Origin: Pseudophaeobacter profundi
Lineage (GTDB): Bacteria > Pseudomonadota > Alphaproteobacteria > Rhodobacterales > Rhodobacteraceae
NCBI RefSeq assembly: GCF_029697505.1
Contig: NZ_JARJEF010000004.1
Coordinates: 292,565-356,564 of the forward strand
Reading direction: 5' to 3'
DNA: 64,000 nucleotides
Shown in pieces: positions 28,677-36,245 of the stretch (its first letter is position 1; each line of letters opens with the position of its first letter). The translations under genes were made by a program, and so were the position numbers. Below the pieces are notes generated by a model. That model had not been told where the DNA came from, did not search any database, and worked only from the letters and a program-made list of their open reading frames with translations.

Positions 28677-28916
28677 TCGCTATCTCCTAGTTAATCAATA
28701 TAACCCCTGCCCGGGTATAGCCATGACACCTTCGTTGCTGGATACGTCATTTGCCAGCCTGCCGCAGATGTACTCAACTATCACGATCAGAGCTCAACCT
28801 CTGCTCTAACTGTAAGACCTTCGCAGTTGAACACAAGCCTGACACCTCTCCCCATCGCATTGCAACGCAGCAAATGTATGAATTCACCTATCATTTTGAT
28901 GGTGCCCTATATACTT

Positions 28917-28945
28917 TTGACTAGCCAAATATGGCTCCCCATAAA
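28917..28945 (+). promoter_or_regulatory. Promoter with internal dyad upstream of quinone oxidoreductase
   Basis: TTGACT (28917-28922) and CATAAA (28940-28945), 17 bases apart, make a good sigma-70-type promoter. The spacer holds a dyad, AGCCA-AATA-TGGCT (28923-28936), where a regulator could overlap RNA polymerase. The rest of the 348-bp space 28677-29024 shows only a possible leader peptide (28962-29000) and no other gene. Confidence 0.5.
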
Positions 28946-28961
28946 TAGTGAGGTGCAAAAA

Positions 28962-29000
28962 ATGACATTTCAGCATCAGGTTTTGATGCGAATCACCTGA
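28962..29000 (+). CDS. Possible 12-codon leader peptide
   Basis: ATG 28962 is preceded by GTGAGGTG at a good distance and opens a 12-codon frame (begins MTFQHQ, ends RIT) whose stop is 24 bases before the oxidoreductase ATG. The segment also forms a stem (TCAGGT/ACCTGA) spanning the end of the frame. It could tune translation of the downstream gene, or be chance. Confidence 0.3.
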   Translation: MTFQHQVLMRIT

Positions 29001-29024
29001 CCCAAAGCAGAGGTGGACAGAAAT

Positions 29025-29981
29025 ATGCAGGCCTATCGCATCAGATCCTTTGATGGCTCTCCCGTTCTAGAAGAAATCCCCAGCCCAGCCCCAGCGCCCC
29101 ACGAGGTGAAGATCAGAATTCGCGCCTGCGGATTGAACTTTGCAGATTTGCTAATGCAAAAGGGCACATACCAAGACACACCAAAGCCGCCCTTCACCCC
29201 AGGTCTAGAGGCCGCAGGTGAGGTTCTGCAGTGTGGCGAGGCCGTGCAGCATCTTACCCCCGGCGACCGCGTTGCGGTATTTGGCGGTCAGGGCGGATTG
29301 GCCCAGGAAGGGGTGTTTGATGCCGCTCGCGTCCTGGTGATCCCGGACAGCATGTCTTTCGAAGATGCCGCCGCATTTCAGATCGCATATGGCACCAGTC
29401 AGGTGGCCCTGGACCACTGTGCCCGCTTGCAGCCAGGAGAGACGCTCTTGGTGACCGGCGCCGCTGGTGGCGTCGGGCTGACGGCAGTGGAAATAGGCAA
29501 GTTGATGGGGGCGCGTGTCATCGCCCATGCACGCGGAACGGGTAAACTTCAAATCGCCGAGGCCGCCGGGGCTGACCACCTGATTGATGCCAAGGAAGAC
29601 CTGCGCCAGGCGGTAAAATCGCTGGGGGGTGCCGACGTGGTTTATGATGCGGTGGGCGGCGATGTCTGGACCGAAGCCTTTCGCGCCACCAACCCAGGTG
29701 GCCGTCTGCTGCCCATCGGCTTTACAAGTGGCGAGGTGCCGCAAATTCCTGCCAATCACCTGCTGGTCAAGAACCTGACTGTGATCGGGTTCTATATTGG
29801 CGGCTACATGAAGTCCCACCCCGAGGTGATCCGCCGCGCGCTGACCACCCTGATGGATTGGCACAGCGCCGGGCGTATCCGCCCCCATATCAGCCATGTC
29901 CTGCCGCTAGAGCGTGTGGCCGAAGGGCTGGAGCTTCTGCGCAGCCGCGCCTCTACGGGCAAGGTGGTGATCACCCCGTAA
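29025..29981 (+). CDS. NADPH:quinone oxidoreductase (zinc-free MDR family)
   Basis: A 318-residue medium-chain dehydrogenase/reductase. The GroES-like N-terminal domain contains the quinone-reductase motif RACGLNFADLLMQKG, PPFTPGLEAAGEV and GDRVAVFGGQGG; the Rossmann domain has GAAGGVGLTAVEIGKLMGA. The cysteine zinc ligands of alcohol dehydrogenases are absent. Such enzymes reduce quinones or enones with NADPH. ATG 29025 is preceded by GAGGTG; a GTG four codons earlier is less likely. Possibly preceded by a leader peptide and a dyad-containing promoter. Confidence 0.92.
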   Translation: MQAYRIRSFDGSPVLEEIPSPAPAPHEVKIRIRACGLNFADLLMQKGTYQDTPKPPFTPGLEAAGEVLQCGEAVQHLTPGDRVAVFGGQGGLAQEGVFDAARVLVIPDSMSFEDAAAFQIAYGTSQVALDHCARLQPGETLLVTGAAGGVGLTAVEIGKLMGARVIAHARGTGKLQIAEAAGADHLIDAKEDLRQAVKSLGGADVVYDAVGGDVWTEAFRATNPGGRLLPIGFTSGEVPQIPANHLLVKNLTVIGFYIGGYMKSHPEVIRRALTTLMDWHSAGRIRPHISHVLPLERVAEGLELLRSRASTGKVVITP

Positions 29982-30067
29982 CGCCCCGACACGGCCTGAC
30001 ACGGCCCCTCTGTCTGCACAGGCCAGTGCTAAGCAGCACAGCCAGAGGGGCCCCGCCCCGGCATTGC

Positions 30068-30949
30068 CTAGCTTGCGGCACGCAGCGGGCTGCGGCGCAG
30101 GGCGGCATAGCCCTGGCGAATAATCCGCGCCAGATCCTCGACAAAGCCCGCACGCACACTGTCAGCCCCATAGAGGTTGATATGCTGCACCGGCAGATCT
30201 GGCAGGGCACCACCGTGCTCGATGGCTTCCTGATGGCTGGGAATGGTGCCTTCAAGCAAAACCCCAACGGCGAGATCCGCGCTGATCGTCGCCTCGACCG
30301 TGCGATCAGATTCACTATCCACCGCCATGTCCCATTCAAGCCCCGCCTGGTCCAGCCTGGCCGTGGCTACCGGCCGGAAGATACAGGCGCGGCAAAACCC
30401 CAGCCGCAGCGGGTGCTGCCGCCAGGCGGACCCATTTGGCGCCCCGACCCAGCGCAGCGGCATCTCGTGGATCGTCTCGCCGTCGGCGCCAGCGCCGCTT
30501 TCGGTGGTCAGGATCAAATCATAGGTGCCCTTGGCAAAACCCGCCTTCAGATCCCGGGTATTCGAGGTCACCAGATTGACATTCACCCGTGGGAAACTGG
30601 CATTGAAGCGCTGCAAGACCTGCGGGATCACCGGATAAACCACATCATGCGGCACCCCCAGAACCACCTCGCCCTCAAAGGCCTGATCGGTCAGCCGCCC
30701 GATAACCTCATCGTTCAGCGCCACCATGCGCCGGGCATAGCCAAGCAGCTGCTCTCCCGACGGGGTCAATGCAATGGTCCGGCCAGACCGATCCAGCAAG
30801 GCCAGCCCCAACAGCTCTTCCAGCCGCTTGAGCTGCATCGACACCGCCGATTGCGTCAGATGCAGAAAGCCAGCCGCCCGCGTGACGCCGCCATAGTCAG
30901 CTACCGCCACAAAGGACCGCAGCGTGGTGATATCCAAATTCCGTGCCAT
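30068..30949 (-). CDS. LysR-family regulator divergent from a DUF1127 gene
   Basis: A 293-residue LysR-type regulator: winged HTH at residues about 6-65 (LRSFVAVADYGGVTRAAGFL, LTQSAVSMQLKRLEELLG) and a substrate-binding domain (EVVLGVPHDVVYPVIPQVLQ, VGVLLEGTIPSHQEAI). The HTH and early effector segment look most like the LrhA subgroup. AGGAG precedes ATG 30949. Its promoter space is shared with a DUF1127 gene, an arrangement common in this family of bacteria, and contains three CATCAAT elements. Effector unknown. Confidence 0.88.
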   Translation of the reverse strand: MARNLDITTLRSFVAVADYGGVTRAAGFLHLTQSAVSMQLKRLEELLGLALLDRSGRTIALTPSGEQLLGYARRMVALNDEVIGRLTDQAFEGEVVLGVPHDVVYPVIPQVLQRFNASFPRVNVNLVTSNTRDLKAGFAKGTYDLILTTESGAGADGETIHEMPLRWVGAPNGSAWRQHPLRLGFCRACIFRPVATARLDQAGLEWDMAVDSESDRTVEATISADLAVGVLLEGTIPSHQEAIEHGGALPDLPVQHINLYGADSVRAGFVEDLARIIRQGYAALRRSPLRAAS

Positions 30950-31073
30950 CACAACTCCTGATGCATTCCATCAATAACATTCGTTTTCAAAATAGATCAC
31001 AATAGACCATATACATCAATAGAAATGATGAAGACCTAAAAACGCATCAATGTTGAATGAAAGGACAGAGACG
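30950..31073. promoter_or_regulatory. LysR/DUF1127 divergent promoter with three CATCAAT elements
   Basis: CATCAAT occurs at 30969-30975, 31014-31020 and 31045-31051 in this 124-bp AT-rich space. Repeated half-sites in a shared promoter would fit control of both genes by the LysR protein, but no perfect T-N11-A dyad was found. Confidence 0.4.
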
Positions 31074-31298
31074 ATGACTTACAATGTAACCTCCTGCGCC
31101 ACCACCGGCGCCCGGCCGCGGACTGCGCGCTTTGGCCTTTTGTCCCATATTGCCGATCGGGCTGCCCTGCTGCGCCAACGCCGCGCCCTGAAAGCCCTGG
31201 ATGCCGCCGCGCTGGAAGACATTGGCATCACCCGTGAAGAGGCCCTGAAAGAAGCTGCGCGCCCTCTCTGGGATGCGCCGGAAAGCTGGCACTGGTAA
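31074..31298 (+). CDS. DUF1127 domain protein
   Basis: A 74-residue basic protein. The C-terminal part (RQRRALKALDAAALEDIGITREEALKEA) is the DUF1127 (YjiS-like) domain, a short helix-turn-helix-like element found in many small alphaproteobacterial proteins. In Agrobacterium and Rhodobacter, DUF1127 proteins affect small-RNA maturation, phosphate metabolism and stress responses. ATG 31074 follows AAAGGACAGAG; an in-frame ATG at 31050 is the alternative. A strong terminator follows, so the gene is monocistronic. Confidence 0.85.
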   Translation: MTYNVTSCATTGARPRTARFGLLSHIADRAALLRQRRALKALDAAALEDIGITREEALKEAARPLWDAPESWHW

Positions 31299-31337
31299 AG
31301 ACCCAGGTGCCCGCCAACAGCCTGCTCAGACAGCGCT

Positions 31338-31375
31338 AAAAAGACCTGCCCCTGAATGCGGCAGGTCTTTTTACG
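31338..31375 (+). terminator. Terminator of the DUF1127 gene
   Basis: AAAAAGACCTGCC (31338-31350) and GGCAGGTCTTTTT (31360-31372) make a 13-bp perfect stem with a 9-base loop and a built-in T-tract on the plus strand. Confidence 0.9.
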
Positions 31376-31507
31376 TTTTTAGGGGGATTTTTAGCCAAGA
31401 GCCTTGAATGGACGCCAAAGAAAGCCGATATTTAGCGGGAATGCCTCCTGGCGCGCTTTGGCGTATTGGGGTCGGCAAGGGAGACTTTGGAACGGAGACC
31501 ATGATAC

Positions 31508-32284
31508 ATGGCACAGTTTGATACAATAAGATCCGCTGCAGGCACCCGCACTGCAGAGATCGACGCGGGGCTACGCGCCCATATGAACAAGGTCTACGGC
31601 ACAATGTCGTCAGGCCTCTTCATCACATTCCTGGCGGCCTGGGCTCTGTCAAATCTGGCCGTCACCGGCGACCCGGCTGGCGACAGCGCAATGATCGCTG
31701 AAGGCAAATACCTGACCAGCTTTGGCAATGCGATTTACCTGTCGCCGTTGAAATGGGTCATCATGCTGGCTCCGCTAGCCTTCATCTTTGGCTTTGGCGC
31801 CGCTGCCAACCGCATGCCCGCCGCAGGCGTACAGCTGCTGTTCTACGCATTTGCCGCAGTTATGGGCCTGTCGCTCAGCTCGATCTTTCTGGTCTTCACC
31901 GGGCAGTCGATCATTCAGGTCTTCCTGATCACCGCGATCTCTTTTGCGGGCCTGTCCCTGGTGGGCTACACCACCAAGAAAGACCTCTCGGCGATGGGTG
32001 CCTTCCTGATCATGGGTCTGATTGGCCTGATCGTCGCGTCAATCGTCAACATGTTCATGCAGTCTGGCGCCATGGCCTTTGCGATTTCCGTGATTGGTGT
32101 GCTGATCTTTGCCGGGCTGACCGCCTATGACACCCAGCGGATCAAGACCACCTACCTTGAGATGGCCCATTCCGGCGATCAAGAATGGCTGGGCAAGGCC
32201 GCCATCATGGGCGCGCTGAGCCTGTATCTGGACTTCATCAACCTCTTCATGATGTTGCTCCAGCTGCTTGGCAATCGCGAATAA
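31508..32284 (+). CDS. Bax inhibitor-1/YccA family membrane protein
   Basis: A 258-residue protein with seven hydrophobic helices. VYGTMSSGLFITFLAAWALS near the N-terminus and GLTAYDTQRIKTTY near the C-terminus are the BI-1 family signatures; the C-terminal LDFINLFMMLLQLLGNRE is also conserved. Bacterial BI-1 proteins are pH-sensitive calcium leak channels or modulators of membrane proteolysis by FtsH. GGAG precedes ATG 31508. Flanked by terminators on both sides, so it is transcribed alone. Confidence 0.94.
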   Translation: MAQFDTIRSAAGTRTAEIDAGLRAHMNKVYGTMSSGLFITFLAAWALSNLAVTGDPAGDSAMIAEGKYLTSFGNAIYLSPLKWVIMLAPLAFIFGFGAAANRMPAAGVQLLFYAFAAVMGLSLSSIFLVFTGQSIIQVFLITAISFAGLSLVGYTTKKDLSAMGAFLIMGLIGLIVASIVNMFMQSGAMAFAISVIGVLIFAGLTAYDTQRIKTTYLEMAHSGDQEWLGKAAIMGALSLYLDFINLFMMLLQLLGNRE

Positions 32285-32311
32285 GCGATACAAAAATTCC
32301 AAGACCTACAG

Positions 32312-32351
32312 CGAGGGGCGGATCACAACGATCCGCCCCTCGTTTCTTTTT
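32312..32351 (+). terminator. Terminator of the Bax-inhibitor gene
   Basis: CGAGGGGCGGATC (32312-32324) and GATCCGCCCCTCG (32330-32342) form a 13-bp perfect stem with a 5-base loop, followed by TTTCTTTTT. Confidence 0.92.
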
Positions 32352-32390
32352 GAACAGCCATTCTTTGATAAATTGATACACAGGAAGCCA

Positions 32391-32864
32391 ATGGAAATTC
32401 TCGACCTACCGCCAAGCGAGGCCGCCCGCCTTATCCCGCTACTGCAAGACCTGCACGCCCTGCATGTTGAACATCAGCCCGCCCGCTACCCCGCCGCCCC
32501 CTCTGACACGGCGCTCGCGCTGTGGCTGCAAGAGTGGCTACAGACAGAGAATATCACCGCGCTCATAGCTGAAAGCCCTCAGGGTGCGCTCTTGGGCTAT
32601 GTCATCTATGGCGTTGAACACCGTCTGCCGCTGCCTGTCCTGTTTGAAGAAACCCGCCTGATGGTGCACCATATTGCCACCGCAAAGGCCTTTCGCCGCA
32701 TGGGCGTTGGGCAAGCCCTGCTCACTGTGGTCAAACAGCGGGCAAAGACCCTGGGGATCGGCACCATCGCCACCACCTACGCCCCCTTCAACAAGACCTC
32801 CGCAGGCCTGTTTGAAAGCCAGGGCTTGAAACCGGTCCTGACCATGGCCGAGTGGCGGGCCTAA
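32391..32864 (+). CDS. GNAT-family acetyltransferase
   Basis: A 157-residue acetyl-CoA-dependent N-acetyltransferase. MVHHIATAKAFRRMGVGQALL contains the motif A pyrophosphate loop (RRMGVG), followed by a helix and NKTSAGLFESQGLKPV typical of motif B. ATG 32391 follows AGGAAG and lies after the terminator of the preceding gene; an in-frame extension upstream through the terminator is rejected. Substrate unknown. Confidence 0.87.
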   Translation: MEILDLPPSEAARLIPLLQDLHALHVEHQPARYPAAPSDTALALWLQEWLQTENITALIAESPQGALLGYVIYGVEHRLPLPVLFEETRLMVHHIATAKAFRRMGVGQALLTVVKQRAKTLGIGTIATTYAPFNKTSAGLFESQGLKPVLTMAEWRA

Positions 32865-32939
32865 ATGACCTCCGCTCTATAAGTCACAGACCTCGCCAAC
32901 CCGGCTCTCGGATTTAAAGCAGAATGAAAGACCAGCCCG

Positions 32940-33380
32940 CTAGCTGCAAAACAGCCCTGTGGCCAGCGCCATCGTGCCACCTTTGCCGCCGACCACCTGA
33001 ACCTGCCCAACTGGGCGACAGCCCGTTTCCACAGCCACCAGACTGCGAAAGGCATCGGGCTCCAGGTTGGGGAGATTGGCAATGACACTCCGCTTTGGTA
33101 CGCTAAGAACCGCCAATCCCATGCGATCCGCCCGCATCAGAGAGAGCGACAGCGACCGCCCGAGAACCTGCACCACCCGCCGCTGCGTGCCGGATGCAAC
33201 CGGCTCAATTTCTCGGGAGGGTTGGCCTGCAAAAGCCCCCAGATCTCTTGAGGCGCCCCTGGCCTCCAAGCCAGTAGCAGCAACCTCTATGGGCAGGGGA
33301 ACAACATTTTCCGAAACCGGATTTGGCTCGGGACCAACCGCAAACATAAATGCGGCGCTAAACAACGCACTCTTAACCAT
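32940..33380 (-). CDS. Hypothetical protein, probably exported
   Basis: A 146-residue protein I do not recognise. MVKSALFSAAFMFAVG looks like a short signal peptide; the mature part is a basic middle region (TQRRVVQVLGRSLSLSLMRADRMG) and a C-terminal segment with two cysteines (ETGCRPVG and GLFCS) that could form a disulfide. AGGTGG precedes ATG 33380. A nested dyad lies just upstream. It converges with the acetyltransferase gene 75 bases away. No function assigned. Confidence 0.6.
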   Translation of the reverse strand: MVKSALFSAAFMFAVGPEPNPVSENVVPLPIEVAATGLEARGASRDLGAFAGQPSREIEPVASGTQRRVVQVLGRSLSLSLMRADRMGLAVLSVPKRSVIANLPNLEPDAFRSLVAVETGCRPVGQVQVVGGKGGTMALATGLFCS

Positions 33381-33397
33381 GACACCACCTATATTCA

Positions 33398-33430
33398 CCA
33401 TTCCACGCAATCTATCTAGATAGGGAATGG
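33398..33430. promoter_or_regulatory. Nested dyad upstream of the hypothetical exported protein
   Basis: CCATTCC (33398-33404) is mirrored by GGAATGG (33424-33430), and between them lies the perfect 12-base palindrome CTATCTAGATAG (33412-33423). Located 18-50 bases before the minus-strand start codon at 33380, it is placed like an operator. The binding protein is unknown. The rest of 33431-33615 shows nothing recognisable. Confidence 0.4.
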
Positions 33431-33615
33431 GGCAAAATCAGGCCTTACCAATTTGATAATGATACGCTTTTTCAGCTGTTTCTAATTGAATTTTAGCGAC
33501 CACCCCAGATGGCTGGCAGTAACCGCACCATAGCCAGCCTCTATGTCCTCCGCGTAGAATAAATGTTACGCAGCGCCAGGTGATGGCCTTGCACCTAGAT
33601 ACTGAACAGCTCAAA

Positions 33616-33645
33616 CGCAAAAGGGCCACGCAATGCGTGACCCTT
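33616..33645 (-). terminator. Terminator of rpmG
   Basis: AAGGGCCACGC (33621-33631) and GCGTGACCCTT (33635-33645) form an 11-bp stem with one G-T pair and a 3-base loop; on the minus strand it runs into TTTTGCGTTTG. It is about 25 bases past the rpmG stop. Confidence 0.75.
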
Positions 33646-33669
33646 AATTCATGTAAGACCGGCTAAGGC

Positions 33670-33837
33670 TTACTTGATTTTGCCTTCTTTGTACTCGACG
33701 TGCTTGCGTACAACCGGATCGTACTTACGTACTACCATTTTTTCGGTCATGGTGCGCGCGTTCTTCTTGGTCACGTAGAAGTGGCCGGTGCCCGCGGTCG
33801 AGTTCAGGCGGATCTTGATTGTGGTCGGCTTCGCCAT
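33670..33837 (-). CDS. rpmG: 50S ribosomal protein L33
   Basis: A 55-codon frame encoding [20 protein letters not shown] followed by [20 protein letters not shown] and [15 protein letters not shown], the standard bacterial L33 sequence of the large ribosomal subunit. It lacks the CxxC pairs of zinc-binding L33 forms, so this is the zinc-independent type. AGGAG lies upstream of ATG 33837. Monocistronic, with its own terminator. Confidence 0.97.
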   Translation of the reverse strand: MAKPTTIKIRLNSTAGTGHFYVTKKNARTMTEKMVVRKYDPVVRKHVEYKEGKIK

Positions 33838-34063
33838 GGTGCTTCTCCTGCGTCCGAAAAGGCAGGGGCCTCTCGGTAAATTCCTATACGAGCGTGGCTT
33901 GTACCTGCCCCAGCCCCCAAGTCAATAGGATTCCCACGTGATTGCTGCGGAATTCTGGGAATGCCCCCGGTTTTCCTGCAGGCTGCGGGGAATCCGCTGT
34001 GCTGCCAGTTGTCTACCTGTTGCCTGAATAGGCAAGTAGCTCCCGCCACTCCAGGTCGTAAAA

Positions 34064-34492
34064 TGCGCAGAAGGCCTGTAAGCCGGATTTTGTCCCAGAG
34101 CATGCGCTCCTTGGACGACCATTCCTCTGCGATGCATATTGCTATGCACCTCTAGCTGCCAACCCGGTCCCTCTCGGCTATAGCATGCCTAGCGGCGGTT
34201 TCGGCATACGCCGACCTGCCCGCGCGGGGACCCTATTTGGCATTGCTCCCAGTGGGGCTTGCCATGCCGCCCCTGTTGCCAGCGGCGCGGTGGGCTCTTA
34301 CCCCACCGTTTCACCCTTACCACGCTTCAACCTGCTTGCCTTGACAGCGCCCAGAACGTGGCGGTTTGTTTTCTGTGGCGCTCTCCGTCGGGTCACCCCG
34401 CCCGGGCGTTACCCGGCACCATCGCTATAGGGAGTCCGGACTTTCCTCGCGAAAGCAAAGCTTCCAGCGCGGCCGTCCAGCCTTCTGCGCTC
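34064..34492 (-). ncRNA. rnpB: RNase P RNA
   Basis: On the minus strand the RNA has the universal GAGGAAAGTCCGGACTCC (34431-34448) near its 5' end and ACAAAATCCGGCTTA (about 34079-34093) near its 3' end, which pair as helix P4. The ends GCGCAGAAGGC (about 34480-34490) and GCCTTCTGCGC (34065-34075) close helix P1. Length of about 429 bases fits the bacterial type A RNA of alphaproteobacteria. It is the catalytic subunit that trims tRNA 5' ends. End positions are set from P1 and are accurate to a few bases. Protein-coding frames inside it are accidental. Confidence 0.96.
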
Positions 34493-34576
34493 TGTCCGCC
34501 TATTCCTCCCAACAGCCCGCGTCAAGGTGCAAGCGCTATGGGGGCGCTGCCCCTCTTGGCCTCTGGCCAATTCACC

Positions 34577-34636
34577 CCGGGATATTTTTAGCCAAATGAA
34601 AAGTGTGCGCCCTTCATTTGGCTAAAAATATCCCGG
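34577..34636. repeat. 24-bp perfect inverted repeat built from the intergenic motif
   Basis: Arms 34577-34600 and 34613-34636 are exact reverse complements with a 12-base loop (34601-34612). Each arm is a copy of the motif whose minus-type orientation reads TTCATTTGGC..AAATATCCC, also found at 7628-7659. It lies 28 bases after the amidase stop codon and about 85 bases before the rnpB 5' end, so it probably terminates or insulates the gatCA-amidase transcript from rnpB. No T-tract follows. Confidence 0.85.
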
Positions 34637-34663
34637 AGCACGAGGCAGAGCCTCGTAAATCCC

Positions 34664-35407
34664 TCAAACCCAAAGATCAGACTGCACCAATGGCTCTACA
34701 TCCTCAGCCGCCAACGGGCCTTGGGCCCAGGGCCTGTAGCGTAGGCGTAGCGCGGCCAAGAGCGTCGCGTCATCTACGGGGGTTGTATAGCCCAGATCTC
34801 GCGCATAACGGCGCAACAGATCTGAGAGCGGCACATCAGGATCGCAGAGCCGCGTGCCGCCGGTGATTGCGGGTGTTGCCCGTGCCAATCCCAGGGCCGC
34901 CAACTGCCCCCAGTCAAAGCGCGGTCCGGGGTCGATCTTGCGCCCCGGAGCCATGTCGGAATGCCCGATGACACCCTCGGGCGGGATTTCCCAGCGCGTC
35001 ATGAGTTGACGCAACAGTCCTTCAAGCACCGCCATTTGCGGCGCGGAGAAGGGGTGGTGGCCGGTATTGTCCAGCTCGATGCCGATAGAACGTGAATTTA
35101 TATCCTCGTGGCCGCGCCAGACGCCAGCACCAGCATGCCAGGCGCGCAGGTCTTCGCGTACCATCTGCCACAATTGCCCGTCGCGCCCGATCAGGTAGTG
35201 GGCTGAGACTTCCGCCGCCGGATCACAAAGCCGTGCAAGCGCCGCCTCAGCGCTGGTCATTGCAGTATAGTGCAAAACCACCAAATGTGGTTTCAATCCG
35301 TCGCGGCGCCTGCCGTGATTGGGGCTGGGGCACCAGTTTGCCTTGAGCGGCGCCACCGGATCAGGCGCGGCGATAGCGCTCGCCTCAGAACCCGCCGCAC
35401 CCGGCAT
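34664..35407 (-). CDS. N-acetylmuramoyl-L-alanine amidase (AmpD/AmiD type)
   Basis: A 247-residue Amidase_2 enzyme that cleaves the lactyl-amide bond of (anhydro)muropeptides. Zinc ligands are in VVLHYTAMTS and IGHSDMAPGRKIDPG, and RSIGIELDNTGHHPF is the conserved strand of the family; the last 60 residues resemble the peptidoglycan-binding tail of AmiD. No signal peptide is visible, so cytoplasmic recycling is more likely unless the start is wrong. Its ATG overlaps the stop codon of the excalibur lipoprotein gene (TGATG), implying translational coupling. Confidence 0.9.
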   Translation of the reverse strand: MPGAAGSEASAIAAPDPVAPLKANWCPSPNHGRRRDGLKPHLVVLHYTAMTSAEAALARLCDPAAEVSAHYLIGRDGQLWQMVREDLRAWHAGAGVWRGHEDINSRSIGIELDNTGHHPFSAPQMAVLEGLLRQLMTRWEIPPEGVIGHSDMAPGRKIDPGPRFDWGQLAALGLARATPAITGGTRLCDPDVPLSDLLRRYARDLGYTTPVDDATLLAALRLRYRPWAQGPLAAEDVEPLVQSDLWV

Positions 35408-36207
35408 CAGGAATTGCCTTGCACGGCCCGCCGGTAGGGCTGTGGATCCCAGCCGCAGGCATAGCCATCGCCATCGGGGTCAAGTGCCTGGCGATCACGC
35501 TTCGGACCGCCCGCATCAAGAAAAGCAATCTGGGCCAGATCCGGCGAGAGAAAGCCAGCGCAGTTGCGCGCGGACCGCGCCCGCAGATTGATGCCGGCCC
35601 GGCTGTAGAGCTTGGTGCCACGCGGATGAGAGGTGCTCAGGGCATATTGCACGATATTGGGATCACGGCTGCCTGCCTGGCTGGGCAAGGCAGTGGGTTC
35701 AACCTGCTGATACTGCGATCGCTGATTGGCCAGCCGCGCAGCGTCGCTTTCGATGGTTTGGCGAGAAGCCACCGCATCAAAGCTGTTTTCATCCGAAATG
35801 CCGGGATTGCCGATCAGGGCTGGGGCCGGATTCGCGGGGCTGGCCTCGACCGGGGCCTGGCCCGAATTGGACCCGGCTGCCCGCAGGGCCGCCTGAGTTT
35901 CCGCTGCGATATCCGCCGCAGTCGTGCTGCTGCCATAGCCGGCGGCGGCACTGCTGGACGCGGTGGTGCTGCGGGCCGGACTGCGCGGTGCGTTTGGCAC
36001 CGGTTCGTTACGCAGCTCCAGACTCTCGCTTGAGATGGCCGCTGGCGGCACCAAGGCATCGCCGTTGATGGTCGTCCCCACCGCTGGCGGAGGGGCAAAG
36101 GGGTCACCATCAAGGCCAACCCCTGCCGCGCTATCAGGTACAGGCGGGGAACATGCTGCAACGCTCAAGACGCTGCCAAGGGCAGCAAGTGTAACAATGA
36201 CACGCAT
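35407..36207 (-). CDS. Excalibur-domain lipoprotein
   Basis: A 266-residue protein. MRVIVTLAALGSVLSVAACS is a lipoprotein signal with lipobox VAAC; the following 150 residues are low-complexity (Ala, Pro, Ser), and the C-terminus ends in the excalibur calcium-binding motif DPDGDGYACGWDP, preceded by NCAGFLSPDLAQIAFLDAGG. ATG 36207 is chosen because it yields this signal and follows AGGTAGG; a longer frame to 36255 would overlap gatA. It sits between gatA and the amidase gene; tight coupling to the latter suggests a cell-wall role. Confidence 0.85.
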   Translation of the reverse strand: MRVIVTLAALGSVLSVAACSPPVPDSAAGVGLDGDPFAPPPAVGTTINGDALVPPAAISSESLELRNEPVPNAPRSPARSTTASSSAAAGYGSSTTAADIAAETQAALRAAGSNSGQAPVEASPANPAPALIGNPGISDENSFDAVASRQTIESDAARLANQRSQYQQVEPTALPSQAGSRDPNIVQYALSTSHPRGTKLYSRAGINLRARSARNCAGFLSPDLAQIAFLDAGGPKRDRQALDPDGDGYACGWDPQPYRRAVQGNS

Positions 36208-36245
36208 GGGACCTACCTGTTTATCTGCTCTTCTTTGCGCTGAGC

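Noticed and set aside
34185-34599. Several 77-110-codon plus-strand frames
   Set aside because: They lie inside or beside the RNase P RNA gene, whose conserved core and P1 helix explain the sequence.
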